Shown here: in pieces, positions 8,810 to 17,097 of the stretch
Layout: each line of letters opens with the position of its first letter
How positions within the stretch are numbered: position 1 is the first letter of the stretch
Made by a program: the position numbers and the translations under genes
The notes under the pieces: generated by a model
Seen by the model: only the letters and a program-made list of their open reading frames with translations
What the model was told of the DNA's origin: nothing
The model's database searches: none
Source of the DNA: Acidimicrobiales bacterium
GTDB taxonomy: Bacteria > Actinomycetota > Acidimicrobiia > Acidimicrobiales > CADCSY01
Reading direction: 5' to 3'
NCBI GenBank assembly: GCA_025463335.1
Contig: JAOBWJ010000003.1
Coordinates: 1-34,954, forward strand
Length of the DNA stretch: 34,954 bases

Positions 8810-9346
8810 ATGACGCGCCCCTCCAGGCGGAACACCGCCGAGTGGGCGGCTGTCGTGCTCGGCGCCGTGCTGGTAGCCGTGATCGTCAAGGCCTTCCTGA
8901 TCCAGGCCTTCTTCATTCCGTCGCTGTCGATGTACTCGACGCTGGACAAGGGCGACCGAGTCCTCGTGAACAAGGTCAGCTACCACCTCCACGACGTTCA
9001 TCGAGGTGACCTCGTCGTCTTCGAGCGGCCGCCCGGCGTTCCCGACGACACCCCCAAAGACCTCATCAAGCGGGTCATCGGCCTACCAGGAGAGACCATC
9101 GAGTCACGACGTGGGCGGGTCTACGTGAATGGTGTGGCCCTCGACGAGCCGTACCTCGACGACGGCGTACACACCGACAGTCCGGCGCTCAAGCGTCAAA
9201 CCGTGCCGACGGGTGACCTCTTCGTCATGGGCGACAACCGCGCGCATTCCTACGATGGTCGGTACTTCGGGCCCATCGACGCTGATCTCGTGGTTGGCCG
9301 AGCCTTCATGCGCGTCTGGCCGTTCCCCAGCATGCACATCTTCTAG
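8810..9346 (+). CDS. lepB: Signal peptidase I
   Basis: N-terminal TM segment, FIPSLSMYSTLDKGDRVLVNK (catalytic Ser box), LIKRVIGLPGETIESRRGRVYVNG (catalytic Lys), FVMGDNRAHSYDGRYFGPI. Confidence 0.93.
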   Translation: MTRPSRRNTAEWAAVVLGAVLVAVIVKAFLIQAFFIPSLSMYSTLDKGDRVLVNKVSYHLHDVHRGDLVVFERPPGVPDDTPKDLIKRVIGLPGETIESRRGRVYVNGVALDEPYLDDGVHTDSPALKRQTVPTGDLFVMGDNRAHSYDGRYFGPIDADLVVGRAFMRVWPFPSMHIF

Positions 9347-9372
9347 CAACACGGCGGTAGACGCGTACCCCC

Positions 9373-9378
9373 TAGCCT
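9373..9378 (+). promoter_or_regulatory. -10 box TAGCCT, 8 nt before TTG 9387 (leaderless)
   Basis: TAGCCT-CCGCGACC-TTG. Confidence 0.5.
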
Positions 9379-9386
9379 CCGCGACC

Positions 9387-10664
9387 TTGACGACTGCGCC
9401 GGGACCGGTAGAGCCGAGTGCCGTCCTCGACCACATCGAGGAGGGGGCAGACCTGATCGTGCCCCTGGCAAACGGCGAGCCGGTGGCCCTGCTCGACGCC
9501 ATCGAGGCGGCCGCGTCCCGCCTCCAGGGCGTCCGAGTGCATCAGATGCACGCGCTGCACGACCGGCGGTACCTCCACGGCGCATTCGGCGACCACCTCC
9601 GCCACGTGTCGTACTTCCTCTCCGCCGTCACCCGCCCCGCCTTCCATGCCGGCCAATGCGAGCTGGTGCCCAACCACTTCAGCGAGGTACCCCGCCTGCT
9701 GCGGGAGTCGACCCGTTGCTCGCTCGTTCTGGCCGCCGCCGCGCCCGTCGACCGGCACGGCTACTTCTCACTCGGCACCAACTGCGACTACGTGGCTGCC
9801 CTCATCGGACACGCCCCGTTCTTCCTCGAGGTGAACGAACGCATGCCCCGCACCTTCGGCGGGAACCAGGTCCACGTCAGCCAGGTCGTGGGTTGGACAC
9901 GGGCCGACCGTCCCCTCTTGGAGGTGACACCCGCCGAACCCGGACCAGCCGCCCGTCGCATCGCCGGGATGGTCGCCGAGCGCATCCCGGACGGGGCCAC
10001 GCTGCAGGCCGGCATCGGTGCCGTGCCCAACGCCTTGCTGTCCGCCCTGCATGGCCACCGGGATCTCGGCGTTCACACCGAGCTCCTCTCCGACGGGTTC
10101 GTCGAGCTGATCGAGAGCGGCGCCGCCACCGGCCTGCGCAAACGCCATGCGCCGGGCAAGGCCGTCACCACGTTCGTCCTCGGGACCCAGCGGCTCTACG
10201 ACTTCGTGCACGAGAACCCAGCCGTCGAGTTCCAGCCCGTCAACCATGTCAACGATCCTGCGGTGATCGCCTCCGAACCGCGTTTCGTGTCCGTCAACGC
10301 CACGGTGGAGGTCGATCTGCTCGGCCAATGCGCGTCTGAAACCGTCGAGGGCCGCTACTGGTCCTCCAGCGGCGGACAGGCGGACTTCGCCCGAGGGGCG
10401 ATGGCGTCGGACGGAGGGCGGGCGTTCATCGTGCTGCCGGCCACGGCGAGGAACGGCACGGTGTCGAGGATCCGGCCGACCCTCACGCGGGGGGCCGTCG
10501 TGACCACCTCCAAGAACACGGTGGACCACGTCGTCACCGAGCACGGCGTCGCCGAGCTTCAAGGCCGCTCGATCCGCCAGCGGGCCACCGCCCTCATCGC
10601 CATCGCCGCCCCCGAGTTCCGAGACGAGCTCACGGCCGCCGCCCGCCGGATGGACTACTTGTGA
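9387..10664 (+). CDS. Acetyl-CoA hydrolase/transferase family (4-hydroxybutyrate CoA-transferase-like)
   Basis: LQAGIGAVPNALLSAL...GVHTELLSDGFVELIESG...YWSSSGGQADFARGAMASDGGRAFIVLPATA...VVTEHGVAELQGRSIRQRATALIAIAAPEFRDEL. Confidence 0.93.
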   Translation: MTTAPGPVEPSAVLDHIEEGADLIVPLANGEPVALLDAIEAAASRLQGVRVHQMHALHDRRYLHGAFGDHLRHVSYFLSAVTRPAFHAGQCELVPNHFSEVPRLLRESTRCSLVLAAAAPVDRHGYFSLGTNCDYVAALIGHAPFFLEVNERMPRTFGGNQVHVSQVVGWTRADRPLLEVTPAEPGPAARRIAGMVAERIPDGATLQAGIGAVPNALLSALHGHRDLGVHTELLSDGFVELIESGAATGLRKRHAPGKAVTTFVLGTQRLYDFVHENPAVEFQPVNHVNDPAVIASEPRFVSVNATVEVDLLGQCASETVEGRYWSSSGGQADFARGAMASDGGRAFIVLPATARNGTVSRIRPTLTRGAVVTTSKNTVDHVVTEHGVAELQGRSIRQRATALIAIAAPEFRDELTAAARRMDYL

Positions 10665-10703
10665 CGCCCTCAACGGTCGTCTAGCGCGATCTCGCGGCCT
10701 GAG

Positions 10704-10723
10704 ACGGGGTCGATGGTCCCGAT
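10704..10723 (+). promoter_or_regulatory. Possible DosR/DevR-like box ACGGGGTCGATGGTCCCGAT
   Basis: 14/20 matches by eye to TTSGGGACTWWAGTCCCSAA; upstream of TACCGT (10768-10773) and the alcohol dehydrogenase CDS. Confidence 0.3.
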
Positions 10724-10809
10724 CTAGGTAAGGACCTTTGCCTCTGCCCCGCCGGCAGACCGCGTCGTACCGTCGCATCGAGAGTCGTCAATCTCAAAGA
10801 GGAGACGAA

Positions 10810-11853
10810 ATGCGCGCACTCGTGTACCACGGGCCGGCAACCATGTCGTGGGAGGAGGTCCCCAAGCCCGTCCTGCTGACGGATACCGACGCCATCGTGC
10901 GGGTGGATGCGGTGACGATCTGCGGCACCGACCTCCACATCCTGAAGGGCGACGTCCCCGCCGTCACCGACGGCCGCATCCTCGGCCACGAGGCGGTCGG
11001 CACGGTCGAGGAGATCGGGGCCGGGGTGAAGAACGTGCGCGTGGGCGACAAGGTGTTGGTGTCGTGCATCACCGCCTGCGGGGCGTGCCGGTTCTGCCGT
11101 GAGGGCCGCTACGGCCAGTGCCTCGGCGGGGGCGGCTGGATCCTGGGTCACAAGATCGACGGCACCCAGGCGGAGTACGTCCGAGTCCCCTTCGCCGACA
11201 CTTCGACCTACCCGGCCCCCGCTGGGGTCTCCGACGAGGACCTGTTGATGCTCGCGGACATCCTGCCCACCGGGTACGAGGTCGGTGTGCTCAACGGCAA
11301 CGTCCGTCCGGGGGACGTGGTCGCCGTGGTTGGTGCCGGCCCCATCGGCCTGTCCGCCATCATGGGGGCCCGGCTCTTCAGCCCCAGCCACGTGGTCGCC
11401 ATCGACAAGGCGGACGTGAGGCTGGAGGCGGCCAAGGCGTTCGGCGCCGACGTGACCGTCAACAACGATCGCGAGGACCCGCTGGAGGTCATTGCCAGCC
11501 TGACCGACGGCCTGGGAGCTGACGTCGCCATCGAGGCGGTCGGCGTACCGGCCACCTTCGAGCTGGCGGCACGGCTCATTCGCCCCGGTGGCCGAGTGGC
11601 CAACATCGGTGTGCACGGTGAGCCCGCCACGCTGCATCTCGAAGAGCTGTGGACCAAGGACGTGACGATCACCACCGGACTGGTGGACACCTACTCCACG
11701 CCCACCCTGCTGAAGCTGGCGACCAGCCACCAGATCGAGGCCAACCGGTTCGTCACGCACCACTTCGCCCTCGACGACTTCATGGAGGCCTACGACGTGT
11801 TCGGTCGGGCAGCCGAGACCGGTGCGCTCAAGGTCGTCCTGACCAGGAGTTGA
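10810..11853 (+). CDS. Zinc-dependent alcohol dehydrogenase (MDR superfamily)
   Basis: AVTICGTDLHILKGDVPAVTDGRILGHEAVGTVEEIGAGV (catalytic Zn), CGACRFCREGRYGQC (structural Zn), VVAVVGAGPIGLSAIMGARL (Rossmann); AGGAG before ATG. Confidence 0.95.
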   Translation: MRALVYHGPATMSWEEVPKPVLLTDTDAIVRVDAVTICGTDLHILKGDVPAVTDGRILGHEAVGTVEEIGAGVKNVRVGDKVLVSCITACGACRFCREGRYGQCLGGGGWILGHKIDGTQAEYVRVPFADTSTYPAPAGVSDEDLLMLADILPTGYEVGVLNGNVRPGDVVAVVGAGPIGLSAIMGARLFSPSHVVAIDKADVRLEAAKAFGADVTVNNDREDPLEVIASLTDGLGADVAIEAVGVPATFELAARLIRPGGRVANIGVHGEPATLHLEELWTKDVTITTGLVDTYSTPTLLKLATSHQIEANRFVTHHFALDDFMEAYDVFGRAAETGALKVVLTRS

Positions 11854-11885
11854 GCAGGTGCGGCGACGTCAATGACTGGCCCCGG

Positions 11886-11912
11886 CCGCCCCACCCGATC
11901 GTGGTGGGGCGG
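11886..11912 (+). terminator. Hairpin CCGCCCCACC-CGATCGT-GGTGGGGCGG downstream of alcohol dehydrogenase
   Basis: Perfect 10-bp arms, 7-nt loop, no U-tract. Confidence 0.6.
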
Positions 11913-11933
11913 GAGGGTCCCTGGTCACTGTCC

Positions 11934-11953
11934 GACGGGACTTCGGACCCGGC
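11934..11953 (+). promoter_or_regulatory. Possible DosR/DevR-like box GACGGGACTTCGGACCCGGC with -10 TAGCGT at 11975-11980
   Basis: 13/20 matches by eye to TTSGGGACTWWAGTCCCSAA; overlaps inverted repeat GTCCGA-N7-TCGGAC (11930-11948). Confidence 0.3.
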
Positions 11954-11997
11954 GACAAGTCGGTCTCCCGGTCGTAGCGTGAGGTGGGGAGGACGAC

Positions 11998-12903
11998 ATG
12001 GACCAGACGGCAGTGCGACGGGCCAGCCACCTGGTCGTGCGGCCCATCGAGCCCGATGACGCCGACCGACTGGTGGCGTTCCACGAGCAGCTCTCGCGGG
12101 AGACCACCTACTACCGGTTCTTCAGCGCCCACCCCCACCTGACCCCAGCCGAGATCGAGCGGTTCACGCACGTCGACCACCACGAGCGAGAGGCGCTGGT
12201 GGTGCTCGACGCCGACGAGATCGTGGCCGTCGCCCGCCTCGAGCAGGTCGACGTCGGTCGGGCCGAGGTGGCGTTCGTCGTGCGCGACGACCACCAGAAC
12301 CACGGCCTCGGGCACGTGCTTCTCGGCCTGCTCGCCGAGCGCGCTCGCGAGCAGGGCATCAACGAACTGGTGGCCGAGACCCTGCCCAACAACGTGCGGA
12401 TGCTGGCGGTCTTCCGCCACGCTGGCTTCCCCGAGCAGGCCCGGTTCGGCGACGGCGTCATGAACATCAGCCTCGAGCTGCCCGACGACTCCACGGAGGA
12501 CGACATGGCCCAACGAACGATCCAGCAACTCGACCGGGACGAGTGCTTCGACCGCCTGGCCCAGGCCCGGTTGGGTCGGGCCGCGGTGACCTTGAGCGGC
12601 GTGCCTCACGTCGTGCCCGTCAACTACGCCGTGTTCGACGGGGCAATCGTGTTCCGGAGCGGAGCGGGCACCAAGTTCCACGCTGCCCTCCTGAGCCAGC
12701 CCATGTCGTTCGAGGTCGACCACTTCGACGAGGACGCCGCCTCCGGATGGAGCGTGCTTGTCTCCGGGCGGTCGCACCTGGTCGTCGATCCCGCCGAGAT
12801 TGCCCGCATCGACGCCTTGCCCCTGGAGGCCCTCGATCCGAGCGAAAAGCATGCGGTGGTCCGGGTCGAGGCCGACCTCGTGTCCGGCCGGGCGATCGCT
12901 TGA
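11998..12903 (+). CDS. GNAT acetyltransferase - pyridoxamine 5'-phosphate oxidase-like (PPOX) fusion
   Basis: GNAT half: LVVRPIEPDDADRLVAFHEQLSRETTYYRFF...VAFVVRDDHQNHGLGHVLLGLLAERAREQGI. PPOX half: LGRAAVTLSGVPHVVPVNYAVFDGAIVFRSGAGTKFHAALLSQPMSFEVD. GGGGAGG SD. Confidence 0.9.
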   Translation: MDQTAVRRASHLVVRPIEPDDADRLVAFHEQLSRETTYYRFFSAHPHLTPAEIERFTHVDHHEREALVVLDADEIVAVARLEQVDVGRAEVAFVVRDDHQNHGLGHVLLGLLAERAREQGINELVAETLPNNVRMLAVFRHAGFPEQARFGDGVMNISLELPDDSTEDDMAQRTIQQLDRDECFDRLAQARLGRAAVTLSGVPHVVPVNYAVFDGAIVFRSGAGTKFHAALLSQPMSFEVDHFDEDAASGWSVLVSGRSHLVVDPAEIARIDALPLEALDPSEKHAVVRVEADLVSGRAIA

Positions 12904-12921
12904 TGGTCGCGGCAGCTCCTT

Positions 12922-12946
12922 GATTCCGGAGGAACACTCCAGGAAT
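12922..12946. promoter_or_regulatory. Inverted repeat GATTCCGGAG-GAACA-CTCC(A)GGAATC
   Basis: 10-bp arms with one bulged base, between the GNAT-PPOX gene and the ArsR gene; operator or terminator. Confidence 0.4.
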
Positions 12947-12956
12947 CCATCACTTG

Positions 12957-13355
12957 ATGGTTTCGTCAAATTATGGGAACGTGCAGTCCGTGCCCGATCG
13001 AGACAGCGCCAGGCCCGGTGCGGCCGTCAGCCGCCCCCTCTCCGAGATCAAGGCCGATCTCTTCAAGGCGCTCGCCCATCCGGCGCGAATACGGGCACTC
13101 GAGGTCCTGTCCAGCGGCGAGTGCTCCGTCGGTGAGCTCCAGCCGCTGGTCGGCATCGAACTCTCCCACCTGTCTCAGCAACTCGGCGTCCTGCGCCGAG
13201 CCGGGCTCGTCTCCTCCCGCAAGGAGGGCGCCTCGGTCCTCTATTCGATCCGCGACGACGACGTCATCGAACTGCTCCGGGTGGCCAAGGGGCTGCTCAT
13301 CAAATCGCTCGCCGAGACAACCGGCTTGCTCAGCGATCTCCGCGCCTCACAATGA
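12957..13355 (+). CDS. ArsR/SmtB-family winged-helix regulator without the alpha-3 cysteine metal motif
   Basis: EIKADLFKALAHPARIRALEVLSSGECSVGELQPLVGIELSHLSQQLGVLRRAGLVSSRKEGASVLYSIRDD. In-frame GTG starts at 12981 and 12990 are alternatives. Confidence 0.9.
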   Translation: MVSSNYGNVQSVPDRDSARPGAAVSRPLSEIKADLFKALAHPARIRALEVLSSGECSVGELQPLVGIELSHLSQQLGVLRRAGLVSSRKEGASVLYSIRDDDVIELLRVAKGLLIKSLAETTGLLSDLRASQ

Positions 13356-15046
13356 TCAAGCCGGTCGCGCTGGTCCGCACGCTCCTCCCGCGCCGCGACG
13401 ACTACCGCGACCTCAGCGCCACCTGGCGCCACGACGTCGTCGCTGGGCTCACCGTCGCGGTTGTCGCCCTCCCCCTCGCTCTCGGCTTCGGCATCACGAG
13501 CGGCATGGGTGCCGCGTCGGGTCTCGTGACCGCGGTCGTGGCCGGACTCGTTGCCGCCGTCTTCGGTGGCTCCAACGTCCAAGTCTCGGGGCCGACCGGC
13601 GCCATGACGGTGGTGCTGGTTCCTCTCGTTGCCCGGCAAGGTCGAGATGCGGTCCTGACCGTCGGCGTGATGGCCGGTGCGCTCATCCTCGCCGCGGCCA
13701 TCGCTGGCGCCGGCCGATACCTCGCCTTCGTACCGTGGCCGGTGATCGAGGGCTTCACCGTGGGTATCGCCACGATCATCCTCCTCCAGCAGGTTCCGGC
13801 TGCACTCGGCGTGGCCAGGCCAGACGGCGACAACACCCTCGCCGTCGCCGTGCGAGCTGCCTGGCGATCCGGCAGCGGCGGTCACTGGCAGGCCGCCGCG
13901 CTCGTCGCTCTCGTGGTCGTCGTCGTGCTCGTGACGTCGCGGGTGAGACGGTCGCTCCCCGCCTCGCTCCTCGCAGTCGCGGCCGCAACCCTCACCGCCG
14001 AGCTCGCCCACCTCGACGTGGCACGCATCGGCTCCCTCCCGTCGAGACTGCCCTCACCGGCGCTGCCGTCGCTCGCACCCGGCCGGCTCAGCGAGCTGTT
14101 CGGTGCCGCCATCGCCGTCGCTGCGCTTGCCGCTCTCGAGAGCCTCCTGTCCGCCAAGGTCGCCGATGGCATGAGCGACAACGCCGGGCACGACTCCAAC
14201 CGGGAGCTGTTCGGCCAAGGCCTCGCCAACCTGGTCGGTCCCGTCTTCGGCGGCATGCCCGCCACTGGGGCGATCGCCAGAACCGCAGTGAACGTGCGGG
14301 CGGGCGCCCGGACCCGGCTCTCCGCCATCGTCCACGCATTCGCCTTGCTGGGCGTCGTGATGTTCGCCGGTCCTCTCATCTCGAAGGTGCCCGTCGCCGC
14401 GCTGGCCGGTGTCCTCATGGTCACCGCGACTCGCATGGTCGAGCGCCACAACGTGGGTGCAGTCGTCCGGGCCACGCGGGGGGACGCGGCCGTCTTCGCC
14501 GCTACAGCCCTGGGCACCATCGCCTTCGACCTCATCGTCGCCATCGAGATCGGCCTGGCGGTGGCCGCCGTCCTCGCCCTCCGGAGTGTCGCCATCGCTG
14601 GCACGGCCACTTCAACGGCGCTGAACGAAGGCGTCGATCTCAGCTCGTCGCAGCACCTCCTCGACGAGCACATCCTCGCCTACCGACTCGACGGCGCGCT
14701 GTTCTTCGGGGCGGCCCAACGCTTTCTCACCGAGCTCACCAACATCACGGAAGCACGCGTCGTGATCCTCCGCATGCCCGACCTGCAGGTGCTCGACGCG
14801 ACCGGCGCCCAGGCACTCGGCGAGATCATCTCGGAGCTGGAGGATCGGGGAATCACCGTCCTCCTGAAGGGAACTCGTCCGGCACACCATCGAGTGCTCC
14901 TGGCGGTCGGCGCACTCGAGCGACTCGCGCACGAGCGACACAGGTTCGACGACTTCGACGCCGCCATCGCTCACGCCCGTGAGCATGTGAGTCGGCAAGC
15001 AGGGGGCTCCGGGCTGGTGCGCCACGACTCCATCGTCGGAACCTGA
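13352..15046 (+). CDS. SulP-family inorganic anion transporter with C-terminal STAS domain
   Basis: DVVAGLTVAVVALPLALGFGITSGMGAASGLVTAVVAGLVAAVFGGSNVQVSGPTGAMTVVLVPLV; STAS region RVVILRMPDLQVLDATGAQALGEII. Overlaps the ArsR stop by 4 nt (ATGA). Confidence 0.95.
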   Translation: MIKPVALVRTLLPRRDDYRDLSATWRHDVVAGLTVAVVALPLALGFGITSGMGAASGLVTAVVAGLVAAVFGGSNVQVSGPTGAMTVVLVPLVARQGRDAVLTVGVMAGALILAAAIAGAGRYLAFVPWPVIEGFTVGIATIILLQQVPAALGVARPDGDNTLAVAVRAAWRSGSGGHWQAAALVALVVVVVLVTSRVRRSLPASLLAVAAATLTAELAHLDVARIGSLPSRLPSPALPSLAPGRLSELFGAAIAVAALAALESLLSAKVADGMSDNAGHDSNRELFGQGLANLVGPVFGGMPATGAIARTAVNVRAGARTRLSAIVHAFALLGVVMFAGPLISKVPVAALAGVLMVTATRMVERHNVGAVVRATRGDAAVFAATALGTIAFDLIVAIEIGLAVAAVLALRSVAIAGTATSTALNEGVDLSSSQHLLDEHILAYRLDGALFFGAAQRFLTELTNITEARVVILRMPDLQVLDATGAQALGEIISELEDRGITVLLKGTRPAHHRVLLAVGALERLAHERHRFDDFDAAIAHAREHVSRQAGGSGLVRHDSIVGT

Positions 15047-15087
15047 GTCGCCCTCGCCGGAAACAAACTCGCGACACTCAAGATTGG

Positions 15088-15528
15088 TCAGCCGTGGAAG
15101 TCGGCGCCTGCTGCGATGGCGATGACGAGCACGGCCGCCACCAACCAGTCCACTGCGGCGCAGAACGGCGGCCACCAGCGGGTGTTCCTGACGAAGTGAC
15201 GGCGCTCCTGCCACAGGTCCTTGAGCCCGTGGGCGGCGAACGCGATCACGAGCAGCCAGGCCGACCCGGTGACCGCCACTGCGGCAAGGACCACGAAGGC
15301 GCCGGCCACGGCGCTTTCGACGGCGATCACCAGCGGCCGTCCGTCGGCGACCGCGAACCCGATCTACACCGCGGCGATGAGGACCACCGACAGGGCGTAC
15401 ACGGCCGCCGGGTCGAGCCAGAAGAAGCTGAGCGGCGACGCGGCTTGGAGTGCCCCGAAGACGAGGCCCCACAGCACCGGGGTGCGGATCGACGCCGCGG
15501 TCGGGGCTGTGTGGGCGTGGGTCGTCAT
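15088..15528 (-). pseudogene. Small integral membrane protein gene interrupted by one in-frame TAG
   Basis: Same frame on both sides of the amber codon (15364-15366): MTTHAHTAPTAASIRTPVLWGLVFGALQAASPLSFFWLDPAAVYALSVVLIAAV*IGFAVADGRPLVIAVESAVAGAFVVLAAVAVTGSAWLLVIAFAAHGLKDLWQERRHFVRNTRWWPPFCAAVDWLVAAVLVIAIAAGADFHG. Confidence 0.75.
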
Positions 15529-16472
15529 CGCAGCAGCTGGCGGATCTGGTCGAGGACGACGCCGGGTTGATCGACCTGGATGAAGTGGCCGGTGTCGGCC
15601 ACGGTGACGAGGCGGGCCGCGGACGACAGGGAGACCCAGTGGTCCTGGCCGGTGTCCCACGCGGCGTTGAGGGCGGCGACATCGCTTGCAGGGAGGCCCG
15701 CGACTCCGGGCCCCCGGTCGGGGGCGGTGGCGACGATCATCGGAAGGGCGTCAAGCGAGGTGATCGTGGCCACTTGGGCGAAGGCGGCGGGTCCGGCGAG
15801 GTGCTCGGGGTTCTTGGCCGGGTCCGCCTGCATTGCGCAGGCGTCTCGGAAGCCGCCGGCCGCCGCCGAGCCGTTGTCGGCCACGGCGCAGATGGCGGCG
15901 TTCCAGGTGACGGGGCTGGCTTCCAGGAGCAGCAGCCCGCGGACGTCGTCGGGGTACAGGGAGGCGAACGTCACGGCCTCGGCACCGCCGAAGGAGTGGC
16001 CCACCACGACATATGGTCCCGGTTCCCGGATGGACCGCAGGAGCGTCCGGAGGTCCTTCGCTTGCGTTGCGAACGTCTGCGGCGCGGGCGGTGGGTCGCT
16101 CGTCCCGGTCCCGAAGCGGTCGTACGCGCACACCCGGGTGGCCTTCGAAACCGACGGTTCGATGGCGGCCCAGTGCTCGGTGGTGCCGCCGAACCCGGCG
16201 ATCAGGACCACCGTGGTGTCCCCCGCCCCGGAACAGCGAACGTGGAGGCGCGCGCCGCTCACGACGGCGAGCTCATCGACGGTGGCGGAAGGCCGAACGG
16301 CGGTCGTGGCCGGCATGGTGCTCGTCGCCTCGGCGCCCGTGCCGCTCGCATCTCCGGTGCTGCCGCCGCAGGCGGCGAGCACGCCCAGGAGGACGGTGGC
16401 CACGACGGCTATCGGTGTGGCGAACGCGACGTGCAGCGCTCCGCTCGAACGTCGGATCGGTGTGGGCACCAT
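15525..16472 (-). CDS. Alpha/beta hydrolase, predicted lipoprotein
   Basis: TVLLGVLAACGG lipobox; VVLIAGFGGTTEHWAAIEP...YDRFGTG...YVVVGHSFGGAEAVTFASLYPDDVRGLLLLE nucleophile elbow. Confidence 0.9.
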   Translation of the reverse strand: MVPTPIRRSSGALHVAFATPIAVVATVLLGVLAACGGSTGDASGTGAEATSTMPATTAVRPSATVDELAVVSGARLHVRCSGAGDTTVVLIAGFGGTTEHWAAIEPSVSKATRVCAYDRFGTGTSDPPPAPQTFATQAKDLRTLLRSIREPGPYVVVGHSFGGAEAVTFASLYPDDVRGLLLLEASPVTWNAAICAVADNGSAAAGGFRDACAMQADPAKNPEHLAGPAAFAQVATITSLDALPMIVATAPDRGPGVAGLPASDVAALNAAWDTGQDHWVSLSSAARLVTVADTGHFIQVDQPGVVLDQIRQLLR

Positions 16473-16486
16473 GACCCCCTGACAGT

Positions 16487-16506
16487 CCGTCGCGGGGACG
16501 CGACGG
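16487..16506 (-). terminator. Intercistronic hairpin CCGTCGCG-N4-CGCGACGG abutting the DUF3703 stop
   Basis: Perfect 8-bp arms and 4-nt loop between the stop at 16507 and the downstream ATG at 16472 (minus strand). Confidence 0.5.
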
Positions 16507-16881
16507 CTACTCGAGTAGGGCGGCCAGGTCGTCGGGCAGCGGCATGGGCAGCGTGGCGGGCACCCGAGCGCGGCCGCTGTTACCCACGGGATAGCGCCCA
16601 GTGGCCGAACCTGGCCCGGCGACCACCAAGCGGACGATTTGGCCGGTGACCTCGCGGCGGTCCCGTTCCCGCCAGGCAACGCCGAGCATCGCAACGTGGG
16701 CTCGCACGTGGGGCCGGACCCAGGGCTGAGAGAGGATGTGGGCCCGCTCGAGGGCGGTCCAGCGCTCCGCGCTCGACCCCGCGGACCGCGCCCTGGCGAG
16801 CTCGGTGTCGTAGGCGGCGCGAACGCGGGCGGGCATCGGCCCGCGTCGTCGACGGGTGGCTGGCGTGGTCGTGGTCGTCAT
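16507..16881 (-). CDS. DUF3703-like protein
   Basis: RWTALERAHILSQPWVRPHVRAHVAMLGVAWRERDRREVTGQIVRLVVAGPGSATGRYPVGNSGRARVPATLPMPLPDDLAALLE. Confidence 0.8.
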   Translation of the reverse strand: MTTTTTPATRRRRGPMPARVRAAYDTELARARSAGSSAERWTALERAHILSQPWVRPHVRAHVAMLGVAWRERDRREVTGQIVRLVVAGPGSATGRYPVGNSGRARVPATLPMPLPDDLAALLE

Positions 16882-17097
16882 GGCTGGCCTCTGTTCTCCA
16901 GAGCTGGTCTCGCCGGTTGAGCGTTGATGCCTCACGCCGCTGACCTTCGCGGCGGGCGGCGCGAGGCTTCTCCCCCACAGCAGAGCGCTCATGAGCGGCA
17001 TTGGCAAGAGCCCACTGTCACGCCGCCTTGTCTTCGGCTGCTTGCCGTCCGGCTTGAGCACGTGGAACTTGCTGGGGTCGAGGTTCGTCAGAGAAGC

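Noticed and set aside
12973-14982. 669-aa plus-strand ORF overlapping ArsR/SulP
   Set aside because: Arg/Pro/Ser-rich frame-shifted translation of confidently recognised ArsR and SulP genes.
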